Shown: positions 31,690 to 42,823, counted from the first letter of the stretch. The stretch is DNA of 64,000 nucleotides from Ferrimonas marina (GCF_900129905.1 NZ_FQXG01000007.1:248001-312000); one strand, 5' to 3'. The notes: a model not told the origin generated them from the letters alone. Program-made: numbers and translations.

Positions 31690-34191
31690 TTAGAAGGTTC
31701 GACCAATGTTGAAGGAGAACACCTCGGTGCGATCCCCCTCGTACTCTTTGATCGGCCAAGCCAAGCTAAACACCATGGGGCCCATGGGCGATACCCACTG
31801 TACCGACATACCGTAAGACGCCCGGATCCGGCTCGGATCGGAGTAGTCCTCCAGCTTATCAAACTCGGACTGGGGCAGGAATCGGTAGGAATCGTACTCA
31901 AACTCTGTGTCCCACACGTTACCGGCATCGACGAAGAACGAGGTCCGTACGGTGTTGGCGTAGGCCTCATCCAGGAACGGCGTCGGGATCACCAGCTCGG
32001 CGCTCAGGGTAGCGATGGAGTTACCACCGACGGAGCGACCGGTATCCACCGTCACCCGGTCCGGGTTACCGGGCAGGTCACAATTGCCGATACCGCCGGA
32101 GGGATCCGGGATACAGGGGGTACCGTCACCGGTCAGGTAGAAGGCGCGGGGGCCAACGGAGTTGGTGCGGAAGCCACGCAGGATGGTGGAACCACCGGCG
32201 TAGAAGTTCTCCCAGAACGGCAGGATCTGATCGTGCTCGACCGTGCCATCGTCGTAGGTGCCGTAGCCGTTACCGTAACCCAGGCGACCCCGGGTCAGGA
32301 ACACCCAGCGGTGGTTCCGTGACAGCGGGAAGTAGAAGCTGGTGTCAAAGTTGACCTTGAAGTACTGGTTGTCACTGCCCGGTGCGGTCACCTTGGTGCT
32401 CAGTCGCTGGTTGTTACCGGCGGTGGGGAACATGCCCCGGTTCAAGGTGCTGCGGGTCCAGTTGGCGTTCAACTCAAAGTTGTCGAAGGCCAGGGTCGAG
32501 GTGGGGTCGTTCACATCGGCGTAGATGTTGTAGAACTTCAACACCTGCTGATAGGGCGACACCTCGGACAGTTCGTTGTGACGATAGCCGATGCCCACAC
32601 CCAGACGGTTGTATTCGTTGATCGGCCAGGACAGGTCAAACGCCACGCCGTAGGAGTCGTTCTTATAGGACTCCAGGTAGTAGCGATCGGCGTCAAAGGC
32701 AGACCAGTAGATGCTGCCACCGGCACTGACCCCATCCTTGGTGAAGTAGGGATCGGTGTAGGACAGGTTAACGTTCTTGGAGTAGGAGTTGGTGTTCACG
32801 TTGATGCCAACGTTGTTACCACTGCCCAGGAAGTTGCCCTGGGACAGGCCCAGCTGCAGGCTGAGCTTACTCTCGGTGCCGTAACCCACGCCAAAGGTAA
32901 AGGAGCCGGAGGGCTGTTCCTTCACCTGGTAGGCCACGTCCACTAGGTCGTCGGCGCCGGGCACCGGCGTGGTGGTGGATTCCACCGTCTCGAAGAAGCC
33001 CAGACGGTTGAGACGCTCTTTGGACAGCTCCACGTTACGGCTGTTGAGCCAGGTGCCTTCCATCTGACGCATCTCGCGGCGCAGCACCTCGTCACGGGTA
33101 ACGTGGTTACCGGCGAAGTCCACCTTACGCACGTAGATGCGCTTGCCCGGATCGATGTTGATGTTGAGGGTGACCTCGTTGGTCTCATCATCGATGTCCG
33201 GATAGGTGTTAACCGTCGGGTAGGCGTAGCCGTAGCGGCCGAGGAACTTGCTGATCAGCTCCTCGGTGAAGGTCACCTCGGCGCCGTTGTAGAGGTTGCC
33301 CTCGCGCAGGGGCACCAGGGCCTCGAGGATCTCGCGCTTATCCAGCAGCTCACCGGTGAGGTTGACCTCTTTGATGTTGTACTGCTCGCCCTCATCGATG
33401 TTGATGGAGACGTACAGGCCCTTCTTGTCCGGGGTCATCGCTACCTGGGTGGAGTCCACCCGAAAACGAATGTAGCCGCGGTCCTGGTAGTAGGAGGTTA
33501 GGGTTTCCAGGTCGCCTTCCAGCTTCTGCTTCTGGTAGCGGCGATCGCCGAAGAAGTCCCACCAGGCCTTGTAGTCTTTCAGCTCAAGACGACCGATCAG
33601 TTCATCATCCGGGAACACGGTGTTACCCACCACGTTGATCTGGTGGATCTCCGCCGCGTCACCCTCTTTAAACTGGAACTTCAGCTCTACCCGGTTACGG
33701 GGCAGGTTGATGATCTGGGCCTCCACCTTGGCGTTGTACTTACCCACGCCGTAGTAGAAGTCCTGCAGCCCCTTCTCAATCTCGGTCAGCAGGGTGCGGT
33801 CAAGGGGTTCACCCACCTTAACGCCGGAGCTGTCCAGGCTCTCCTGCAGCTGCTCATCTTTGATGTCTTTGTTGCCGTCCAACACGATGTTGGAGATGGT
33901 GGGACGCTCGCGTACCTGCACCACCAGGGTGTTGCCTTCACGCAACACCTCGACGTCGTCGAAGTTAGCGGAGGCGTAGAGCGAACGGATTGCACGCTGG
34001 AGGGTAATGGCGTCGATCTCGTCGCCTACCTTGACCGGCAGGTTAAGCAACGCGGCACCCAGGGCGACACGTTGTAATCCCTCAACTTTGATGTCTTCTA
34101 CGACAAATGGCTCGAAGCCTGCAGCCGTGGCAGCCCCGGAATAGGTGGCCCCGACAAGCAGCATCGACGCCATGATTTTATTTATTCTCAT
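31690..34191 (-). CDS. bamA: BamA, outer-membrane protein assembly factor
   Basis: BamA is the essential core of the BAM complex that inserts beta-barrel proteins into the outer membrane. The 833-residue precursor has a signal peptide (about 1-23) and five POTRA domains (about 24-420, starting [17 protein letters not shown]). A 16-strand barrel follows, with the lid motif [13 protein letters not shown] and a C-terminal phenylalanine (FSFNIGRTF). It lies 32 bp after rseP and 45 bp before skp. Confidence 0.98.
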   Translation of the reverse strand: MRINKIMASMLLVGATYSGAATAAGFEPFVVEDIKVEGLQRVALGAALLNLPVKVGDEIDAITLQRAIRSLYASANFDDVEVLREGNTLVVQVRERPTISNIVLDGNKDIKDEQLQESLDSSGVKVGEPLDRTLLTEIEKGLQDFYYGVGKYNAKVEAQIINLPRNRVELKFQFKEGDAAEIHQINVVGNTVFPDDELIGRLELKDYKAWWDFFGDRRYQKQKLEGDLETLTSYYQDRGYIRFRVDSTQVAMTPDKKGLYVSINIDEGEQYNIKEVNLTGELLDKREILEALVPLREGNLYNGAEVTFTEELISKFLGRYGYAYPTVNTYPDIDDETNEVTLNINIDPGKRIYVRKVDFAGNHVTRDEVLRREMRQMEGTWLNSRNVELSKERLNRLGFFETVESTTTPVPGADDLVDVAYQVKEQPSGSFTFGVGYGTESKLSLQLGLSQGNFLGSGNNVGINVNTNSYSKNVNLSYTDPYFTKDGVSAGGSIYWSAFDADRYYLESYKNDSYGVAFDLSWPINEYNRLGVGIGYRHNELSEVSPYQQVLKFYNIYADVNDPTSTLAFDNFELNANWTRSTLNRGMFPTAGNNQRLSTKVTAPGSDNQYFKVNFDTSFYFPLSRNHRWVFLTRGRLGYGNGYGTYDDGTVEHDQILPFWENFYAGGSTILRGFRTNSVGPRAFYLTGDGTPCIPDPSGGIGNCDLPGNPDRVTVDTGRSVGGNSIATLSAELVIPTPFLDEAYANTVRTSFFVDAGNVWDTEFEYDSYRFLPQSEFDKLEDYSDPSRIRASYGMSVQWVSPMGPMVFSLAWPIKEYEGDRTEVFSFNIGRTF

Positions 34192-34223
34192 AGACGCGAC
34201 TTTCTTGTAATTCCCTAATGTCC

Positions 34224-35573
34224 CTACAGTCGGGCAACATCGTTGACAATGGCAATGGACATTAACAACAACAGCAGCGCCGAGCCGATTCTAAAGCCGA
34301 TCTCTTGCGCCCTCTCGGGCACCGGCTTGCCGGTTAAAAGCTCAATAAAGTAATAGAGTAAGTGACCACCATCAAGTACCGGCAACGGGAAGAGGTTGAT
34401 GATCCCAAGGTTGACGCTCAAAAGCGCCAGGAATCCCAGGAAAAACACCAAGCCAACTCCGGCACTGGCGCCCGCTCCCTGGGCAATGGCGATGGGCCCG
34501 CCCAAGTTCTTCACCGACAGGTCGCCGGTCAACAACTTCACGAAGGTACCCAAGGTCAAAGTGGTCAGCTCCCAGGTGCGGTCTGCGGCCTTCACCGCCG
34601 CGGCCAGGGGGCCAAATTTCAGATCCAGGCGGTAGGCCTCGGGCCAGGGTTCACGCAGCGGGGCGATCCCCACCTTGCCCACCAGTTGGCCCTCTTCCAC
34701 CGTGCCTCGCGGGGTCACGGTCACCACCTGGCGGCCACCGTCCCGTTCGATGTCCATAGTTAACGCTTGATCGGCGGAAGCGGTAATGGCCGCCACCAGC
34801 TGTTCCCAGTTGACCGGCTCACCGTCGACGTGGGTGATGCGGTCGCCTTCCCGAAGGCCAGCGGCGTAGCCGGCGCCCTCTTCGTCAACGAAGGCCAGTT
34901 CGGTGGTAATGGTTGGAGTCCACAGCTGCAGGCCCAGGCTGGTGGTCAGCGGTTCCTTGTCCGGATCCACCGTCCAGCTACGGGTGTCCAGGGTGAACTG
35001 CTGCTCGCGGCTGTCGCCATCGGCGACCAGGGTCAGGGGGATGCGATCGGCGCCGATCTGCGCCGCCAGAGCCAGGTTAAAGGCTTCCCAATCCGCCACC
35101 GGCTCACCGGCGACCTGGGTCACTACGGATTTGTCCGGCAGCCCGGCGCGGGCGGCGATGGAGTTCTCCACCGGTGCGGTCAGTACCGGCTTCACTGTCG
35201 GCACGCCGATCAGGAACATGGCAAACAGCAGCACCAGGGCCAGGGCAAAGTTGGCCAGGGGGCCGGCGGCCACCACGGCGATGCGCTGCCCCACCGGCTT
35301 ACGGTCAAAGGCCTGCTCGGCCTCCTGCTCGGAGATATCATCGACCCGGCCATCGAGCATCTTGACGTAGCCCCCTAGGGGGATCATCGCGACGACGTAC
35401 TCGGTGCCATCCTTGCCCATGCGACGCCAGATGGGTTTACCAAAGCCGATGGAGAAACGTTCGACCTTGACACCGCACCGCCGGGCCACCCAGAAGTGTC
35501 CGAACTCATGTACGGTGACCAGGAGCCCAAGAGCGACAATAAAGGCTCCCAGGTTCCAGAGAAATCCAAGCAT
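34224..35573 (-). CDS. rseP: RseP, intramembrane site-2 zinc protease
   Basis: RseP cuts RseA in the membrane to release sigma-E. The 449-residue protein has the zinc motif HEFGH at about 22-26, two PDZ domains in the periplasmic loop (about 115-310), and the second active-site motif LPVLDGGHL with the metal-binding Asp. The ATG at 35573 shares its A with the dxr stop (TGATG); the GTG just before it is less likely. Confidence 0.96.
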   Translation of the reverse strand: MLGFLWNLGAFIVALGLLVTVHEFGHFWVARRCGVKVERFSIGFGKPIWRRMGKDGTEYVVAMIPLGGYVKMLDGRVDDISEQEAEQAFDRKPVGQRIAVVAAGPLANFALALVLLFAMFLIGVPTVKPVLTAPVENSIAARAGLPDKSVVTQVAGEPVADWEAFNLALAAQIGADRIPLTLVADGDSREQQFTLDTRSWTVDPDKEPLTTSLGLQLWTPTITTELAFVDEEGAGYAAGLREGDRITHVDGEPVNWEQLVAAITASADQALTMDIERDGGRQVVTVTPRGTVEEGQLVGKVGIAPLREPWPEAYRLDLKFGPLAAAVKAADRTWELTTLTLGTFVKLLTGDLSVKNLGGPIAIAQGAGASAGVGLVFFLGFLALLSVNLGIINLFPLPVLDGGHLLYYFIELLTGKPVPERAQEIGFRIGSALLLLLMSIAIVNDVARL

Positions 35574-36763
35574 CACTTTCCTCGACTGATCCAGCCACTT
35601 GCCAGTGACCGGGATTGTTTATCCAATTCTGCCAGCCCCTGCAGACTGCTGCAGTGGGCCAAATCTGCGTGCTCAAGACAGTACCCGTTTACTCGGGCAA
35701 TGTCACTAAAGCCGATCTGCCCCGCAAGAAATGCCGCAACTGCGATCTCGTTCGCGGCATTGAGCACCGTGGTCGCCTCCTGGCCCTGGTGACAGGCGTC
35801 GATGGCCAGCTTGAGGCAGGGATAGCGCGCATAATCCGGCGCTTCGAAGGTCAACTGTCCGACCTTGAAAAAGTCCAAAGGTTCCACCCCGGCGGCGATC
35901 CGCTGGGGGTAGGCCAGGGAGTGAGCAATGGGGGTACGCATGTCCGGCTGGCCCATCTGGGCCAATACGGAGCCGTCCTGGTACTGGACCATGGAGTGGA
36001 TAACGCTTTGCGGGTGGATCACCACCTGGATCTGGTCCGGACGGGTATTGAACAGCCAGCGGGCTTCCACGTACTCCAGCCCCTTGTTCATCATGGTGGC
36101 GGAGTCGACCGAGATCTTACGCCCCATGGACCAGTTGGGGTGGGCACAGGCCTGATCCGGGGTGATGCTGTCAAAGCTGGCCAGGTCACGGGTGCGGAAC
36201 GGGCCGCCAGAACCGGTCAGCAGCAGGTGGGAGATGCCGTGCTGAGCCAGGTCACAACGGCCAAGCTGGCCCTGAACCGCCTCCGGCAAACTCTGGAAGA
36301 TGGCGTTGTGCTCGGAGTCGACCGGCAGCAGGGTGGCACCACTCTCCTTGACCGCATCCATAAACAGACGGCCGGAGACCACCAGGGCCTCCTTATTGGC
36401 CAGCAGTACCCGCTTGCCCAGGCGTACGGCAGCCAGGGTGGAGGCCAGACCGGCGGCACCGACGATGGCGGCCATCACGGTATCCACCTGCGGCAACTGG
36501 GCCACGTCCACCAGGGCCTGCTCGCCAGCCAGCACCTCAGTGGGCACCAGGCCTTTAAGCTGAGCTGCCAGCTGCTTGGCCGCTTGCGGATCGACCATCA
36601 CCGCGACGTCCGGAACAAACTCAAGACACAGCCCCGCCATCACTTCGGCGTTGCTGTGCGCGGTCAGTACCGAGGCCCGGTAGAGATCCGGATGACGCCG
36701 AATGACATCCAGGGTGTTACCGCCAATGGAGCCTGTTGCCCCGAACACCGCCACATTCTGCAT
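35573..36763 (-). CDS. dxr: Dxr, 1-deoxy-D-xylulose 5-phosphate reductoisomerase
   Basis: Dxr makes methylerythritol 4-phosphate in the non-mevalonate isoprenoid pathway. The 396-residue protein has the NADPH-binding motif [14 protein letters not shown] at 8-21, the catalytic loop [10 protein letters not shown], and [12 protein letters not shown]. It feeds the same pathway that supplies UppS, encoded two genes downstream. Overlaps rseP by one base. Confidence 0.97.
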   Translation of the reverse strand: MQNVAVFGATGSIGGNTLDVIRRHPDLYRASVLTAHSNAEVMAGLCLEFVPDVAVMVDPQAAKQLAAQLKGLVPTEVLAGEQALVDVAQLPQVDTVMAAIVGAAGLASTLAAVRLGKRVLLANKEALVVSGRLFMDAVKESGATLLPVDSEHNAIFQSLPEAVQGQLGRCDLAQHGISHLLLTGSGGPFRTRDLASFDSITPDQACAHPNWSMGRKISVDSATMMNKGLEYVEARWLFNTRPDQIQVVIHPQSVIHSMVQYQDGSVLAQMGQPDMRTPIAHSLAYPQRIAAGVEPLDFFKVGQLTFEAPDYARYPCLKLAIDACHQGQEATTVLNAANEIAVAAFLAGQIGFSDIARVNGYCLEHADLAHCSSLQGLAELDKQSRSLASGWISRGK

Positions 36764-36766
36764 GGA

Positions 36767-37615
36767 TTACGCCCCAAACAGCAGGTACAAAAAGGCGAAC
36801 ACCGGCATCGCTGCGGTCACGCTGTCGATGCGATCCAGCACCCCACCGTGGCCAGGCAGCAGACTGCCGCTGTCCTTGATGTTGGCCGCACGCTTAAACA
36901 TGCTCTCGGCCAGGTCCCCCAAGGCGGAGGCAAACGCGGTTACCATCCCCAGCAGCAGCGCCTCAACCAGGCTCAGGCTCGGCACCAGCTGCCAGCCGAT
37001 CAGGCTGAGCAGGGCACAGACCGCCATACCACCGAGCAGGCCCTCGCGGGTTTTGCCGGGGCTGACCTTGGGGATCAACTTGTTCTTGCCGATGGCTTTG
37101 CCGACGAAGTAGGCGCCGGTGTCGGCCCCCCACACCAGCAGCAACACTGACAGCACCAGCCAGGCCCCGTCCAGGGTGCCCGGCCAGGCCTTCAAAGCCA
37201 GCAGGGCAGCAAAGCAGGGCAGCAGGGTCAACTGGCCAAAGATCACTTTGGCAAACAGACTGTTCTGCCACTTGGCCGCACTTTCCGGGAAGGTGAGTAC
37301 CAGTGCCAGCGCGGCCAGCCACCAGAGCACGCCAGCCACCAGCAGGCCATGGTAGAGCGGATGCAGATGGCCATCCACCCAGATCAGCGAGCTGGGCACC
37401 AGCAACAGCAGTGCCACCAGCAACGCCGCTATGGAGGCGCCGTACAGCCACTTGGCCGCTGGCTGTCCCGGCAGTACCAACGCGCCCCACTCCCGGGCGG
37501 CCAGAACGATGACCACGGCCACGGCCACGGAGAAGCCCGTGATGGGCAGCATGAAGATCCCTGCCAGCGCGATGGGCAGCAGCAGCAGGGCAGTCAGAAC
37601 ACGTTGCTTAAGCAA
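36767..37615 (-). CDS. cdsA: CdsA, phosphatidate cytidylyltransferase
   Basis: CdsA makes CDP-diacylglycerol for all phospholipids. The 282-residue membrane protein has about eight helices and the family signature SMFKRAANIKDSGSLLPGHGGVLDR near the C-terminus, preceded by SPGKTREGLLGG. The start is TTG at 37615 (TTG CTT AAG) with GAGG in front, matching the MLK N-terminus of homologues. It is three bases from dxr. Confidence 0.95.
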   Translation of the reverse strand: MLKQRVLTALLLLPIALAGIFMLPITGFSVAVAVVIVLAAREWGALVLPGQPAAKWLYGASIAALLVALLLLVPSSLIWVDGHLHPLYHGLLVAGVLWWLAALALVLTFPESAAKWQNSLFAKVIFGQLTLLPCFAALLALKAWPGTLDGAWLVLSVLLLVWGADTGAYFVGKAIGKNKLIPKVSPGKTREGLLGGMAVCALLSLIGWQLVPSLSLVEALLLGMVTAFASALGDLAESMFKRAANIKDSGSLLPGHGGVLDRIDSVTAAMPVFAFLYLLFGA

Positions 37616-37673
37616 ACAAACCTCGAAAATATCAAAGATGAAACTGGGATCAGCCGTTAAGTGTAGGGGCTAT

Positions 37674-38432
37674 TCAGCTCAGGGTGGCGTCCATGATTTG
37701 CGCCGATGTCTTGCCAAATCGACGCTGACGGGAAGCGAAACAGGTCAGTGCCTCGTTGAAGGCGTCATCGGCAAAATCCGGCCACAGGGTCTCGGAGAAG
37801 AACAGCTCGGCGTAGGCACACTGCCACAACAGGAAGTTGCTGATGCGCTGCTCGCCGCCGGTGCGGATAAGCAGGTCAACCTCAGGCTGATCTGCCAGGC
37901 AGATAAAGCGACCCAGCAGCGCCTCATCTATCGCTTCCACCTCGATCTCGCCTTGCTGGGCTAAGCGCGCCGCTTGTTGCGCCGCCTGAACCATGTCCCA
38001 GCGACCACCGTAGTTGGCCGCCACGTTCAGCCTCAGCCCCTGGCATTCCGCCGTGGCCAGCTCCGCTTCGCGGATGCGCTGTTGCAACTTGGGTTCAAAG
38101 GCGCTGATGTCACCCACCACCCGCAGACGCACGTCGTTCTTTTTGAGCAGCTTGACCTCTCGACGCAGCACGGTGATGAACAGCCGCATCAGCATCTGCA
38201 CCTCCCGGGCCGGCCGCTGCCAGTTCTCACTGGAGAAGGCGAACAGGGTCAGCGCCTGCACACCACGCTCACGGCACAGTCGCACAACCTCGCGGACCGA
38301 ACGTACCCCGGCACGGTGGCCTACGACGCGCGGCTGCCCGCGTGACTCGGCCCAACGGCCATTGCCATCCATGATGATGCCAATGTGGCTGGGGATAACG
38401 AGCTCACCTGAGATGGGTGCGGACTGCGGCAT
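37674..38432 (-). CDS. uppS: UppS, undecaprenyl diphosphate synthase
   Basis: UppS builds the C55 lipid carrier for peptidoglycan and O-antigen. The 252-residue cis-prenyltransferase has IIMDGNGRWAESRGQPRVVGHRAG with the catalytic Asp, FAFSSENWQRP, and the RTGGEQRISNFLLWQ..YAEL block. I chose ATG at 38432 (MPQSAPISG) over a TTG ten codons upstream. Confidence 0.95.
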   Translation of the reverse strand: MPQSAPISGELVIPSHIGIIMDGNGRWAESRGQPRVVGHRAGVRSVREVVRLCRERGVQALTLFAFSSENWQRPAREVQMLMRLFITVLRREVKLLKKNDVRLRVVGDISAFEPKLQQRIREAELATAECQGLRLNVAANYGGRWDMVQAAQQAARLAQQGEIEVEAIDEALLGRFICLADQPEVDLLIRTGGEQRISNFLLWQCAYAELFFSETLWPDFADDAFNEALTCFASRQRRFGKTSAQIMDATLS

Positions 38433-38460
38433 GAAATGAGGTCCCGTAACACTGAAAACC

Positions 38461-38495
38461 AAAACGCCGTGTAGGATACCACTACACGGCGCTTT
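38461..38495 (-). terminator. Intrinsic terminator after frr
   Basis: On the minus strand GCGCCGTGTAG, a short loop, CTACACGGCGTTTT forms a strong stem about 80 bp after the frr stop and just upstream of uppS. It can act in either direction because both flanks hold T or A runs. Confidence 0.7.
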
Positions 38496-38574
38496 TTCTA
38501 ACCCACCGGGGAGAATGCCGGGGCACGAAGGCTCAGAAACGTGAGGCCTTCTTTTGCCCAGCCTTCACCGGGGT

Positions 38575-39132
38575 TCAGACTTCCATCAGCTCTTTTTCTT
38601 TGTCCGCAGTGATCGCATCGATCTCTTTAACGAACTTGTCGGTCAGCTTCTGGATGTCGTCTTCGCCGCGACGGGCGTCGTCTTCGGAGATCTCTTTCTC
38701 CTTCTCCAGCGCCTTGATGTCACCGTTGGCGTCACGACGGATGTTGCGGATGGCAACCCGGCCCTGTTCCGCTTCACCGCGAACCACCTTAACCAGCTGC
38801 TTACGGCGCTCTTCGGTGAGCGGCGGCAGCGGGATACGGATAACGGTACCGGCAGAGTTGGGGTTGAGGCCCAGATCGGAGCTCATGATCGCCTTCTCTA
38901 CGGCCTGGATCAGGGACTTATCGAACACGGTCACCGCCAGGGTGCGGCTGTCTTCGGTGGTCACGTTGCCCACCTGCTTCAGCGGGGTGTCGGCACCGTA
39001 GTAGGAAACGGTGATGCCATCCAGCAGGCTGGGGTGAGCACGACCGGTGCGTACCTTGGCCATCTGGGAGCGGGTCGCTTCCACGCTCTTGGCCATGCGA
39101 CTTTCAGCGTCTTGTTTGATCTCGTTAATCAC
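38575..39132 (-). CDS. frr: Frr, ribosome recycling factor
   Basis: Frr works with EF-G to split ribosomes after termination. The 185-residue protein has the tRNA-shaped two-domain fold, with [42 protein letters not shown] and [12 protein letters not shown] as landmarks. The start is GTG at 39132, as in E. coli. pyrH-frr adjacency (29 bp) is conserved. Confidence 0.97.
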   Translation of the reverse strand: MINEIKQDAESRMAKSVEATRSQMAKVRTGRAHPSLLDGITVSYYGADTPLKQVGNVTTEDSRTLAVTVFDKSLIQAVEKAIMSSDLGLNPNSAGTVIRIPLPPLTEERRKQLVKVVRGEAEQGRVAIRNIRRDANGDIKALEKEKEISEDDARRGEDDIQKLTDKFVKEIDAITADKEKELMEV

Positions 39133-39161
39133 GGGATAAGTCCTATCTCTTTGAAACGGGG

Positions 39162-39896
39162 TTATTCGGTGTCGTTGCTGATCAGGGTGCCGATGTTTTC
39201 ACCCATCACCACGCGGCGCAGCGCGCCAGGCTCGTTCATGTTGAAGACCATGATCGGCATGCCGTGGTCGCGAGCCAGAGTGAAAGCGGACAAGTCCATT
39301 ACTTTCAACTCTTTCTCCAGCACTTCTTGGTAGCTGAGCTTATCATACTTCACCGCTTCCGGGTTCTTAACCGGGTCATCGGTGTAGACGCCATCCACCT
39401 TGGTCGCCTTCATCACCACATCGGCTTCAATCTCGACACCACGTAGGCAGGCGGCGGAGTCGGTGGTGAAGAAGGGGTTGCCGGTACCGGCGGAGAAGAT
39501 CACCACCCGGCCGGTCTTGAGCAGGCTGATCGCCTCGGCCCACTGGTAGTTGTCACAGACACCGTTGAGCGGGATGGCAGACATCAGGCGGGCATTGACG
39601 TAGGCACGGTGCAGGGCATCACGCATCGCCAGGCCGTTCATCACGGTGGCCAGCATCCCCATGTGATCGCCCACTACGCGGTTCATGCCCGCTTCGGCCA
39701 GGCCCGCGCCGCGGAACAGGTTACCGCCACCCAGCACCACACCGACCTGGACACCCAGCTCCACCAGCTCCTTGATCTCCTGGGCCATGCGGTCCAGGAC
39801 CTTGGGATCGATGCCGAAGCCCTCGGAGCCCATCAGGGCCTCACCACTGAGTTTCAACAGAATTCGACGAAATGCAGGTTTTGGATTGGTGCTCAT
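39162..39896 (-). CDS. pyrH: PyrH, UMP kinase
   Basis: PyrH phosphorylates UMP to UDP and is allosterically controlled by GTP and UTP. The 244-residue amino-acid-kinase-fold protein has [13 protein letters not shown] at the N-terminus, [11 protein letters not shown], and [16 protein letters not shown] perfect 15-bp hairpin lies about 25 bp before its start (see separate entry). Confidence 0.97.
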   Translation of the reverse strand: MSTNPKPAFRRILLKLSGEALMGSEGFGIDPKVLDRMAQEIKELVELGVQVGVVLGGGNLFRGAGLAEAGMNRVVGDHMGMLATVMNGLAMRDALHRAYVNARLMSAIPLNGVCDNYQWAEAISLLKTGRVVIFSAGTGNPFFTTDSAACLRGVEIEADVVMKATKVDGVYTDDPVKNPEAVKYDKLSYQEVLEKELKVMDLSAFTLARDHGMPIMVFNMNEPGALRRVVMGENIGTLISNDTE

Positions 39897-39920
39897 ATAT
39901 AAGATCCTGATACGTGGGCT

Positions 39921-39960
39921 TGCTGATCTTTGCTGCCGGGTTCAGCAGCAAAGATCAGCA
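39921..39960 (-). promoter_or_regulatory. Perfect 15-bp hairpin in the pyrH leader
   Basis: The arms TGCTGATCTTTGCTG (39921-39935) and CAGCAAAGATCAGCA (39946-39960) are exact inverted repeats around a 10-base loop. They sit between the tsf terminator and the pyrH ATG. No T run follows on the minus strand, so this is not an ordinary terminator. It could stabilise the pyrH message, mark an RNase site or affect translation; function is not known. Confidence 0.55.
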
Positions 39961-39965
39961 GCGCC

Positions 39966-39995
39966 TAAAAAAGACCGCAGCACAGGCTGCGGTCT
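39966..39995 (-). terminator. Intrinsic terminator after tsf
   Basis: On the minus strand AGACCGCAGC-ctgt-GCTGCGGTCTTTTTT lies 20 bp after the tsf stop. Perfect 10-bp stem with six T. Confidence 0.9.
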
Positions 39996-40016
39996 GAATA
40001 TGGAACAAGTCGGCGC

Positions 40017-40889
40017 TTATTGCTTAGCCGCGGCTACCTGAGCAGCAACTTCAGCAGCGAAATCGACTTCTTCTTTCTCGATACCTTCGCCCACTTCCAG
40101 ACGTACGAAGTTCACCACGTCGGCGCCCTTCTCTTTCAGCAGTTGACCAACGGTCTTGGACGGATCCTTAACGAAAGCCTGACCGGTCAGGGAGATCTCA
40201 CCGGTGAACTTGCGCATACGGCCTTCAACCATCTTCTCAGCAATCTCTTTCGGCTTGCCGGAGTTCATGGCGATCTCAACCTGGATCTCACGCTCTTTGG
40301 CCACAACTTCAGCGGAAACGTCTTCCGGCTTAACGAACTGCGGGGAGCAAGCAGCGATGTGCATGGCGATGTCTTTCGCCAGCTCTTCGTCGCCACCGTT
40401 CAGAACGGAAACTACACCGATCTTACGACCGTGGATGTAGGCACCCAGGTTGTCACCTTCAACGATCTGAACGCGACGTACGGCCATGTTCTCACCGATC
40501 TTGGCAACCAGCTGAGCACGGATGGTCTCAACGTCGGAGTCACGCATCGGGGCGGCACGCAGCGCTTCGATGTCGGTGATCTTGCCAGCCAGGGCGATGT
40601 CGCCGATCTCGTTGGCCATGGCCTGGAAAGAGGCATCCATAGCAACGAAGTCAGTTTCACAGTTCACTTCAACCATGGCTGCAACACCGTCAGCCTGCTT
40701 GATGATCAGGGTACCCTCGGCAGCAACACGGCCGGCTTTCTTAGCGGCTTTGGCCAGACCGGACTTACGCATGTTCTCAATGGCTTGCTCGATGTCACCG
40801 TTGGTCTCAACCAGGGCTTTCTTACAATCCATCATGCCAGCGCCAGTGCGCTCGCGCAGCTCTTTTACCAGGGAAGCAGTAACTGCCAT
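40017..40889 (-). CDS. tsf: Tsf, elongation factor Ts
   Basis: EF-Ts exchanges GDP on EF-Tu. The 290-residue protein starts [26 protein letters not shown], the family N-terminal signature, and contains [10 protein letters not shown]. The ATG at 40889 has GAGGAAA upstream; a TTG two codons earlier was rejected. It follows rpsB in the usual rpsB-tsf pair. Confidence 0.97.
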   Translation of the reverse strand: MAVTASLVKELRERTGAGMMDCKKALVETNGDIEQAIENMRKSGLAKAAKKAGRVAAEGTLIIKQADGVAAMVEVNCETDFVAMDASFQAMANEIGDIALAGKITDIEALRAAPMRDSDVETIRAQLVAKIGENMAVRRVQIVEGDNLGAYIHGRKIGVVSVLNGGDEELAKDIAMHIAACSPQFVKPEDVSAEVVAKEREIQVEIAMNSGKPKEIAEKMVEGRMRKFTGEISLTGQAFVKDPSKTVGQLLKEKGADVVNFVRLEVGEGIEKEEVDFAAEVAAQVAAAKQ

Positions 40890-40922
40890 TGTCAATTTCC
40901 TCTAGACACACGTCTGATTTAG

Positions 40923-40943
40923 AAAAAGGGGCCCGTGGGCCCC
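40923..40943 (-). terminator. Attenuator-like hairpin between rpsB and tsf
   Basis: On the minus strand GGGGCCC-ac-GGGCCCC followed by TTTTT lies about 85 bp after rpsB. It may reduce read-through into tsf, a known feature of rpsB-tsf operons. Confidence 0.6.
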
Positions 40944-41028
40944 AATTTAACCAATAATGCCCAGCTAACTATGGCAGAAAGATGGGCATTGAATCTTGGC
41001 GATCTGGGGGGCAAAAACCCGACCCAAA

Positions 41029-41757
41029 TTACTCGGCTTCTACGAAACCGTCTTGCTCAGCTTGAACAACCAGGTCCTGACCACGGCCGTCTTTAACAGC
41101 CTGGGCAACCGCACCGGTGTACAGCTGGATAGCGCGGATCGCGTCATCGTTGCCAGGAACGATGTAGTTTACGCCGTCCGGGTTGGTGTTGGTATCAACG
41201 ATAGCGACAACCGGGATGCCCAGGTTGTTGGCTTCTTTGATAGCAATGTGCTCGTGGTCGGCACCGATAACGAACATTACGTCCGGCAGGCCGCCCATGT
41301 CCTTGATACCACCCAGGGACTTGTCCAGCTTGGCCATTTCACGAGTGCGCATCAGCGCCTCTTTCTTGGTCAGCTTTTCGAAGGTGCCGTCTTGAGACTG
41401 AGCTTCCAGATCCTTCAGACGCTTGATGGACTGACGAACGGTCTTCCAGTTGGTCAGCATACCGCCCAACCAGCGGTTGTCGACGAAGAACTGGTCGCAG
41501 CTTTGAGCCGCTTCTTTAACCGCTTGACCGGCAGCGCGCTTGGTACCAACGAACAGAACTTTACCGTTCTTGGAAGCAACGTTGCTGATGAAAGCCAGGG
41601 CTTCGTTCATCATCGGAACGGTGTGTTCCAGGTTGATGATGTGAACCTTGTTACGAGCGCCAAAGATGAACGGCTTCATCTTCGGGTTCCAGTAACGGGT
41701 TTGGTGACCGAAGTGCACACCGGCCTTCAGCATGTCGCGCATGGAAACAGTAGCCAT
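41029..41757 (-). CDS. rpsB: RpsB, 30S ribosomal protein S2
   Basis: The 242-residue S2 protein starts [27 protein letters not shown] and contains the S2 signatures [16 protein letters not shown] and [28 protein letters not shown] in segments. Divergent from map, the conserved gammaproteobacterial arrangement. The leader probably carries the S2 autoregulatory element. Confidence 0.98.
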   Translation of the reverse strand: MATVSMRDMLKAGVHFGHQTRYWNPKMKPFIFGARNKVHIINLEHTVPMMNEALAFISNVASKNGKVLFVGTKRAAGQAVKEAAQSCDQFFVDNRWLGGMLTNWKTVRQSIKRLKDLEAQSQDGTFEKLTKKEALMRTREMAKLDKSLGGIKDMGGLPDVMFVIGADHEHIAIKEANNLGIPVVAIVDTNTNPDGVNYIVPGNDDAIRAIQLYTGAVAQAVKDGRGQDLVVQAEQDGFVEAE

Positions 41758-41944
41758 GATAAATCTCTCTTAAATTTGGGGTTAAGCCTCCACGTACTCC
41801 ATAGCCCGACCCCGAAGGGCACCCCGCACTATGTGTCGGTACGTGTGTGGTTTATGAGTTAATTTTAACGATATAATGACGCCCATTCCGCTGGGCCTGG
41901 CGCAAACGCCAGCCCCCTGCCCGAAGGCATGGCAATGAGAGTCG
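41758..41944 (-). ncRNA. rpsB leader (t44/S2-type autoregulatory RNA), by position
   Basis: The predicted rpsB transcript has a leader of about 187 bases between its promoter and the rpsB ATG. In enterobacteria this same map-rpsB interval holds the t44 RNA element, where S2 represses its own operon. The leader is GC-rich with possible hairpins (GGCTGGCGTTTGCGCCAG and CCCTTCGGGG). I rely on position and length; the structural match has not been checked. Confidence 0.45.
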
Positions 41945-41950
41945 GCGCGC

Positions 41951-41979
41951 TTTATACCATACTGCGCCCGCAAGCTCAA
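41951..41979 (-). promoter_or_regulatory. Sigma-70 promoter of rpsB-tsf
   Basis: On the minus strand TTGAGC (41974-41979) and TATAAA (41951-41956) are spaced by exactly 17 bp. This places the start near 41944, about 187 bp before rpsB. Confidence 0.7.
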
Positions 41980-42028
41980 ATTTCACAGCGCCTGGGCGGT
42001 CAGCAAAAACGAGTTAAAGAGTAGCCTA

Positions 42029-42823
42029 ATGAGTATTGTCATCAAGACCCCGGAAGAGATCGAAAAGATGCGCATCGCGGGCCAACTGGCGGCCCAGGTG
42101 CTGGAGATGATCGAGCCCCACGTGCAGAAAGGGATCAGCACCGAGGAGCTGAACCAGATCTGCCATGACCACATCACCAAGATCCAGGGGGCGATCCCGG
42201 CGCCGCTGAACTATCACGGCTTCCCCAAGTCCACCTGCATCTCCATCAACGAAGTGGTGTGCCACGGCATTCCGGGCCATAAGAAGCTCAAAGAGGGCGA
42301 CATCGTCAACATCGACATCACGGTGATCAAGGATGGCTTCCACGGCGACACCTCCAAGATGTTCATCGTCGGTAACACCACCCCGCGCAACAAGAAGCTG
42401 GTGGAGATCACCCAAAAGGCGCTGTACGCCGCCATCCACACCGTCAAGCCCGGCGCCTGCCTCAGTGAGATCGGCGATGCCATCCACCCGCTGGCGGATC
42501 AGAACGGCTTCTCCGTGGTGCGCGACTTCTGCGGCCACGGCATCGGCAAGGAGTTCCATGAGGAGCCCCAGATCGTCCACTACCGCAACAAGGCCAAGCT
42601 GGAGCTGAAGGCCGGCATGTGCTTCACCATTGAGCCGATGATCAACGCCGGTGACTACCGCTGTAAGGTCAGCAAGAAGGACGGTTGGACCGCCACCACC
42701 AAGGATGGCCAACCCTCCGCCCAGTACGAACACACCCTGCTGGTGACTGAAGATGGCTGCGAGGTTCTGACCTGGCGCGGCGAAGAAGAGGGGCAACTGC
42801 CCCGCATCATCAGCCACGGCTAA
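42029..42823 (+). CDS. map: Map, type I methionine aminopeptidase
   Basis: Map removes the initiator methionine from nascent proteins. The 264-residue protein has the metal ligands of the family in NIDITVIKDGFHGDTSKMF, FCGHGIGKEFHEEP and FTIEPMIN. It is the first gene of the plus-strand map-glnD-dapD group and is divergent from rpsB. Confidence 0.97.
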   Translation: MSIVIKTPEEIEKMRIAGQLAAQVLEMIEPHVQKGISTEELNQICHDHITKIQGAIPAPLNYHGFPKSTCISINEVVCHGIPGHKKLKEGDIVNIDITVIKDGFHGDTSKMFIVGNTTPRNKKLVEITQKALYAAIHTVKPGACLSEIGDAIHPLADQNGFSVVRDFCGHGIGKEFHEEPQIVHYRNKAKLELKAGMCFTIEPMINAGDYRCKVSKKDGWTATTKDGQPSAQYEHTLLVTEDGCEVLTWRGEEEGQLPRIISHG

